Shown here: piece by piece, positions 59,631 to 64,000 of the stretch
Layout: each line of letters begins with the position of its first letter
Position numbering within the stretch: the stretch's first letter is position 1
DNA from: Polaribacter aestuariivivens
GTDB taxonomy: Bacteria; Bacteroidota; Bacteroidia; Flavobacteriales; Flavobacteriaceae
Assembly (NCBI RefSeq): GCF_005885675.1
Contig: NZ_VANR01000007.1
Location: forward strand, 124,001 to 188,000
Direction of reading: 5' to 3'
Length of the DNA: 64,000 nt
Position numbers and translations under genes: made by a program
The notes under the pieces: generated by a model
Told to the model about the DNA's origin: nothing
What the model saw: the letters and a program-made list of their open reading frames with translations, nothing else
Databases searched by the model: none

Positions 59631-59665
59631 AAAGCCTTTGCTAATTTAGCAAAGGCTTTTTTATT
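59631..59665 (+). terminator. Intrinsic terminator after sucC
   Basis: AAAGCCTTTGCTAA / TTAGCAAAGGCTTT stem around one base, followed by TTTT. 14-bp stem, 24 nt after the stop. Confidence 0.92.
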
Positions 59666-59689
59666 TCAATTTTTTTATATTTACGTTGT

Positions 59690-60145
59690 ATGAAACTGTT
59701 TTTAATTTTATTCTCTATTATTTCTTCAACTTTTTTTATTACAAATGTTGATATTTTTTCTTTAAAAAAGAAAACTACAACCACAGTTTTAATGCAAGAC
59801 AATACTGTTTTGGTTAAAAAAATTAAAGCAAGAATTAGTGCCTTAAAGAAACAGCGAAAAAAACTTAAGAATTTAAAAAAATGGTCATCTGTTAAAGAGA
59901 AATCTTACGTAGAAGAAATAAAAAAATTAGAAGCTGGTTTAAAAAAGTTAGGTTATAAAGAGTCTAATAATTTAAGTGTTGAAGAAAAGATAAAAAAATT
60001 GCAGAAAGAATTAAAGTACATAAATAACAATCGTGTAAATAAAAACGCAAAAAATTCTTGGACTAAAGAAGATGATGCTATTTATGAAAAAAAAGCTAGT
60101 AAGTTGATAGATAGTATTATAAAGTTAAGAAAAATGCTTAATTAA
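59690..60145 (+). CDS. Small Lys-rich secreted coiled-coil protein
   Basis: 151 residues with a hydrophobic N-terminal segment (about 1-22), then a Lys/Leu-rich helical body (KKIKARISALKKQRKKLK, GLKKLGYKESNNLSVEEKI) typical of coiled coils. No family recognised. It begins 25 nt after the sucC terminator with no clear promoter box. Role unknown. Confidence 0.6.
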   Translation: MKLFLILFSIISSTFFITNVDIFSLKKKTTTTVLMQDNTVLVKKIKARISALKKQRKKLKNLKKWSSVKEKSYVEEIKKLEAGLKKLGYKESNNLSVEEKIKKLQKELKYINNNRVNKNAKNSWTKEDDAIYEKKASKLIDSIIKLRKMLN

Positions 60146-60149
60146 AAGC

Positions 60150-60296
60150 TTTTAACTATCTTAATAGGATTTTATAGTTGCTTTATATTCATGAATACTA
60201 TCAAACTTTTTAATATCTAAATAACTTCCTTTTTTAAATAGCTTTGTGCGAAAGAATTTAAAGTTATAAATAATAATACAACAATACCTTTTTCAA
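60150..60296 (-). pseudogene. Vestigial 5' end of a third barrel-protein paralogue
   Basis: On the minus strand the sequence from a degenerate TTG at 60296 matches the 5' ends of the genes at 60364-61617 and 61805-63049: a leader corresponding to MKK..LLLITLNSFAQS, with TTTATAACTTTAAATTC preserved. One base is missing from the leader codons compared with the intact gene, so the frame is broken. A stop follows shortly after the remnant of the signal peptide cleavage site. It is a decayed copy truncated to under 150 nt. The rest of the gap (60297-60363) has no signal. Confidence 0.65.
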
Positions 60297-60363
60297 TTCT
60301 TCAATATTTTACACGGGCAATAGAAATAAATTTTATGAAGTATTTTAATTGTTAAGATATATT

Positions 60364-61617
60364 TTAAAAAATAAGGTATCCTATTTTTAAAGAGATGTTG
60401 CTAACATTTATATCGTCAATGTTTTTTCCTTCTATTTTAACTCTTCTAGGAGTAAAATAATTTAAATCTACCGTAATTTTTTCACTTACTTTATAGCCTA
60501 AACCAAAATTGAAACCAAATGTGGAGTTCATGTCATAGGTTGTTGAGTCTCCTGTATCAGAATCAGTTTGAGTAATTTCACTTTCAATTGGAACATCAAA
60601 ATTAACTCCTAAGTTTATAAATAAAGCATTATTGTTATTAAAATACATATAATGTCTTACTCCTAAAGGAATTTCTATATTGCTAAACTTTGTTTCATTT
60701 ATATCAAAAATAGGAACGATTATATCGCCAACTCCACTTCCTCCAAAGCCTAAATTTTTATAACCTTTAATAGTTTTACTTTGAGTAGAGAAATTTGTTT
60801 GGTAACTAGGGTCTATAAAAACTGCCCATTTATTATTATTTAAAGCAAAAATATATTCAATTTCAACTCCAAATTTAAATACTAATTCAGAATTATAAGA
60901 TTCAGCTTCGTTGGTTTGTTCAACAATATTTTCTGCTGAGAATAAACCAGTTCCTAATCTTCCTTTGATATTAAATATTGGTTTTTTTGAATTTTTTTTC
61001 CTATCCGTTAAATTGATAAAATTTTTATTTTTACAAACATTATAATCAACAAAAAAACTAATAAAACTTTTTCTTTTATAATCTATGTTATAATCTAAGT
61101 TTGCACAAAAAAAGTTTTGTTTTAACTGAAGTTGATAGTTTCTGTTCTCAGAAATTCCATTACTTTCATTCTTATACTTTTTATAATCGAAAGGAATAAC
61201 TTTGTTGTTTTTTTTGAAAAAAAACCTAGTAACTTCATTATCAGAAAATTGTAAAAGACTGCTTTCACTTTCTACTAAAACTTCTAATAGTAAGCTTACT
61301 TCTTCTTTGTTTAAAATTCTGATTGTAGTAAGTTCGCTTATATTATCACTAGATAAATCAGTTTTAACAGTGTGTCTCTCATATTTTACATCTGGAGCAA
61401 TATGTAAAGCGTTAATTTGAGAAGAATTTATAGATAATTCTTGTGATGAATCATTAATTTTATAATCAAACTTTTCTGGAATTTTATAAGGGTTTTCATC
61501 CTTTATAAAACATTCTACCTTTGTTCCGTCTAAAGTTATAAAGTACCCTTTCTTAAACGAACTTTGCGCAAAAGAATTTAAAGTTATAAGTAATAATACA
61601 AAAACAGTTTTTTTCAT
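60364..61617 (-). CDS. Outer-membrane beta-barrel protein, paralogue A
   Basis: 417 residues with a signal peptide ending SFAQS. The N-terminal domain (about 22-180: KKGYFITLDGTKVECFIKD; SQINALHIAPDVKYERH) is followed by a C-terminal eight-strand-type barrel (IFNIKGRLGTGLFS; then GLGYKVSEKITVDLNYFTPR and LKIGYLIF). It shares architecture and leader with the neighbour at 61805. Function unknown; surface exposure is likely. The 187-bp gap to the next gene shows nothing recognisable. Confidence 0.75.
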   Translation of the reverse strand: MKKTVFVLLLITLNSFAQSSFKKGYFITLDGTKVECFIKDENPYKIPEKFDYKINDSSQELSINSSQINALHIAPDVKYERHTVKTDLSSDNISELTTIRILNKEEVSLLLEVLVESESSLLQFSDNEVTRFFFKKNNKVIPFDYKKYKNESNGISENRNYQLQLKQNFFCANLDYNIDYKRKSFISFFVDYNVCKNKNFINLTDRKKNSKKPIFNIKGRLGTGLFSAENIVEQTNEAESYNSELVFKFGVEIEYIFALNNNKWAVFIDPSYQTNFSTQSKTIKGYKNLGFGGSGVGDIIVPIFDINETKFSNIEIPLGVRHYMYFNNNNALFINLGVNFDVPIESEITQTDSDTGDSTTYDMNSTFGFNFGLGYKVSEKITVDLNYFTPRRVKIEGKNIDDINVSNISLKIGYLIF

Positions 61618-61804
61618 TTCTTCAATTTTTTATGGGCAAAAATCGTAAATTTTTGAGAAGTTTTTAACTTTTAGTAAAATAATTTCTTTTAAAATGATTT
61701 TTTAAAAAAATATAATTAAGTTGTTTTTATGAAGGTTCTAAAAAAGTTAATAACGATATGGTTTTAAAGATTAAAATTTTGAAATGAAATTAATATTTCT
61801 TTTA

Positions 61805-63049
61805 CTAAAAAATTTCATAACCAATGTTAAAGCTAAGTACACTTCTTTTAAATTTCCAATCAGATATTCCTTCATTATCAGTTTTTGATTTAAAATCTCC
61901 AGAAATTGGCATAAAATTTAGCTCAACAGTATATTTTTTTATATTTAAACCAACACTTAAAAATAATGAATACGTATTATTGTATGTTAAATTAGCTTCT
62001 TCATTCCCATTTGTGTAAGTATATTTAGTACTTCCGCTATGAAGATTATATGCAACTCCAGCATTTGAATAAATGTACTTTTCATCCGAAATTTTAAAGT
62101 AGTGCCTATAAGAAAGTATTAAATTTGTTAGACCAATATTATTAGCAATTTCTACATTCACAGGACTTGAAGCTCCAAAGTTTATACTATCTTTTGTTTC
62201 TGATTTGAAATGATGTTGTAAAGAAAAAATAAATGAATTTTTCTTATAAATTGTATTAAAAAACAACTCTATATCAAGGCCTACATTTAGGTTATTCGAG
62301 TTGAAAGAACTATTAAAAGAATTACTTTGTACTGCTTTAGTATCTTGATTATAAAATGAATAACCAATTTTTGGGGTGATACTTATTAAGTCTTTTAAAT
62401 CTCGAGAATCAGTAATTTTACTAAAGTTTTTAGAATTTATATTTTCATCATTTGCATATTTTAAAAAATACTCAATTAATGACTTTTTTTTATATTTTAT
62501 TGAGCCAATATATCCTCTCTTGTTTACTGACTTTAATTTGTACTCATCTAATAACTGTTTCCTGTAATTTCTTACTTCAAAAGTTTTATTATTATTCTTT
62601 ATCTTTTTAAATTCTAGCCAATTAATAGTATTATTTTTTTCTACAAAATAATATTCATTCCCATCTTTTTCATAAGAGTAGAAAGTGAAGTTTTTAGCAT
62701 CTAATTCAATTTTTAAAAAAAGGTTGGCTGTACTTAAGTTGAATTTATTACTATTATTTTGATTTTTAGCGTACATGTTTTTTTCTAAAAATTCAATACT
62801 TACCTGTTTTCTAATATATTTTGTTTTTTCTGTAGAAAGTTCATTTAATTCCTCTACAGATATTTCATGTATTTTTGAACTATTTTTATTCGTTTTATAG
62901 TAAACTTTTTCTTGAATATTATACCCAAATACCATTATATAAGCATCAATTTTAGTGTCTGCTTTTGTTTTCATAAATCCTTTTCTAAAAGTACTTTGGG
63001 CAAATGAGTTTAAGCTCACTAATAATAAAGTCAATACTATCTTTTTCAT
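61805..63049 (-). CDS. Outer-membrane beta-barrel protein, paralogue B
   Basis: 414 residues, signal peptide ending SFAQS. Similar in layout to paralogue A: an N-terminal domain (RKGFMKTKADTKIDAYI; ISVEELNELSTEKTKYIRKQ), then barrel strands (ITPKIGYSFYN, GLDIELFFNTIY, LFLSVGLNIKKYTVELNF) and SFNIGYEIF at the end. Sequence identity between A and B is modest beyond the leader, so they diverged long ago. Function unknown. Confidence 0.75.
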   Translation of the reverse strand: MKKIVLTLLLVSLNSFAQSTFRKGFMKTKADTKIDAYIMVFGYNIQEKVYYKTNKNSSKIHEISVEELNELSTEKTKYIRKQVSIEFLEKNMYAKNQNNSNKFNLSTANLFLKIELDAKNFTFYSYEKDGNEYYFVEKNNTINWLEFKKIKNNNKTFEVRNYRKQLLDEYKLKSVNKRGYIGSIKYKKKSLIEYFLKYANDENINSKNFSKITDSRDLKDLISITPKIGYSFYNQDTKAVQSNSFNSSFNSNNLNVGLDIELFFNTIYKKNSFIFSLQHHFKSETKDSINFGASSPVNVEIANNIGLTNLILSYRHYFKISDEKYIYSNAGVAYNLHSGSTKYTYTNGNEEANLTYNNTYSLFLSVGLNIKKYTVELNFMPISGDFKSKTDNEGISDWKFKRSVLSFNIGYEIF

Positions 63050-63109
63050 TTTTTTTAAATTTAATTTGTAATTTTTTTGATTAATATATTTTAAATAAAA
63101 TTTTTATTT

Positions 63110-64000
63110 CTAAACACTTTCTTTTAAAACTGCAATTTCATCACGTAATTTTGCAGCAGCAATAAAATCTAAAGCTTTTGCAGCAGCTTCCATTTGTTTA
63201 CGTTTAGAACGTATACGTTTTTCGATTTCTTCTTTAGGTAAGTATTGTAAATCTTGTTCTGCAGCAACTTGTTTTGCATTGTCATAATGGTAACTGGAAA
63301 CTGCAGATTTAGTTAAAGTATTGTCTATTCTTTTATTGATTTGCGTAGGAGTAATGTTATGTTTACTGTTGTACGCAATTTGTTTTTCTCTTCTTCTTTC
63401 AGTTTCGTCAATTGTTTTTTGCATGCTATCTGTAATTTTATCTGCATACATAATTGCCAAACCGTTTACATTTCTTGCAGCTCTTCCAACAGTTTGGGTT
63501 AAAGATTTTGTGTTTCTTAAAAAACCTTCTTTATCAGCATCTAAAATAGCAACTAAAGATACTTCTGGTAAATCTAAACCTTCACGTAATAAGTTTACAC
63601 CAATTAAAACATCAAACAAGCCTTTTCGTAAATCTTGCATAATTTCCACACGCTCTAAAGTATCTACATCAGAATGTATGTATCTACAACGAATATCAAC
63701 TCTTGTTAGGTACTTTGTTAATTCTTCTGCCATTCTTTTTGTTAAAGTAGTAACTAAAGTACGTTCGTCTTTTTCTACTCTTAATTGAATTTCTTCAATT
63801 AAATCATCAATTTGATTTAAACTTGGTCTTACTTCTATTGGAGGATCTAATAAACCAGTTGGACGTATTATTTGCTCAACAAAAACACCTTCGGTTTTTT
63901 GTAATTCGTAATCTGCTGGTGTTGCAGAAACAAAAATGGTTTGATTTTGAATGGCTTCAAATTCGTCAAACTTTAAAGGCCTATTGTCCATTGCAGCTGG
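63110..64000 (-). CDS. uvrB: Excinuclease ABC subunit B (5' part outside window)
   Basis: Frame open to the right edge. The visible C-terminal part begins [15 protein letters not shown], then [10 protein letters not shown] (motif near the beta-hairpin side), [14 protein letters not shown], the helicase C domain with [29 protein letters not shown] and [10 protein letters not shown], and the C-terminal UVR domain ([26 protein letters not shown]). UvrB loads at DNA lesions for UvrC incision. The N-terminal ATPase half lies beyond the window. Confidence 0.96.
   Translation of the reverse strand, partial: PAAMDNRPLKFDEFEAIQNQTIFVSATPADYELQKTEGVFVEQIIRPTGLLDPPIEVRPSLNQIDDLIEEIQLRVEKDERTLVTTLTKRMAEELTKYLTRVDIRCRYIHSDVDTLERVEIMQDLRKGLFDVLIGVNLLREGLDLPEVSLVAILDADKEGFLRNTKSLTQTVGRAARNVNGLAIMYADKITDSMQKTIDETERRREKQIAYNSKHNITPTQINKRIDNTLTKSAVSSYHYDNAKQVAAEQDLQYLPKEEIEKRIRSKRKQMEAAAKALDFIAAAKLRDEIAVLKESV

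Noticed and set aside
63321-63788. 155-codon plus-strand frame opposite uvrB
   Set aside because: Long only because the opposite strand is conserved coding sequence; its hydrophobic, Ser-rich translation shows no motif.

Overview
The window is AT-rich, gene-dense chromosomal DNA from a member of the Bacteroidota, most likely a marine Flavobacteriaceae such as Polaribacter or a close relative. The evidence is the gene content: bacillithiol enzyme BshC, NamZ/DUF1343, DUF1573, DUF5916, a BatA-type vWA protein, KDO synthesis and flavobacterial outer-membrane barrels. Many genes are also preceded by a TAnnTTTG box, the Bacteroidota -7 promoter element. I saw no rRNA, tRNA, CRISPR array or insertion sequence. 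Both ends cut genes: an M14 carboxypeptidase on the left and uvrB on the right.

Layout. 1-14.6 kb: M14 peptidase, bshC, rlmF, a membrane protein, a LysM protein, lpdA, argS, a Cys-cluster protein, a sterol-desaturase-like hydroxylase, a NamZ-type lipoprotein, a LolC/E-type permease and a LysR regulator. 14.7-16.3 kb: a bicarbonate transporter (sbtA) behind two small unknown genes and a terminator that may act as an attenuator. 16.6-29.7 kb: a PLP cysteine/cystathionine synthase, lipA, an atypical Nramp, an ECF sigma gene overlapping a GT2 glycosyltransferase gene, murB, an aminotransferase, a double aspartyl protease with PDZ, DUF1573 and valS. 30-37.8 kb: OmpA lipoprotein, kdsB plus a HAD phosphatase, small proteins, a sigma/anti-sigma/Spy-like operon, a large conserved unknown and a metallo-beta-lactamase hydrolase. 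37.9-41.1 kb: a tight four-gene unit of coiled-coil protein, putative longin/roadblock-like protein, Rab-like small GTPase and hybrid histidine kinase. 41.2-46.8 kb: two accessory segments on either side of a DEAD-box helicase gene, both with the same kinds of hairpin elements at their ends. 46.8-64 kb: an esterase/DUF4870/dihydroorotase-like/BatA/S10 peptidase operon, a lolD operon, DUF5916, sucC, a pair of barrel proteins with a decayed third copy, and uvrB.

Three things stand out. First, the GTPase module at 37936-41116 looks like a self-contained signalling device: the GTPase has Thr where Ras/Rab proteins carry the catalytic Gln, and its neighbour may be its regulator. Second, the ECF sigma gene at 42867-43739 and two downstream genes share the exact bipartite promoter GTAACAC-N13-GTATC, so this cluster looks like a local self-controlled regulon. 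Third, that cluster is bounded by inverted GTTAGGCAC ends, and a second segment (45.3-46.76 kb) has matching ends. The right-hand hairpins keep an almost identical 20-nt loop while the stem pairs change together. This suggests a previously unrecognised, possibly integron-like, gene-cassette system. Several dispersed intergenic repeat families are also present.
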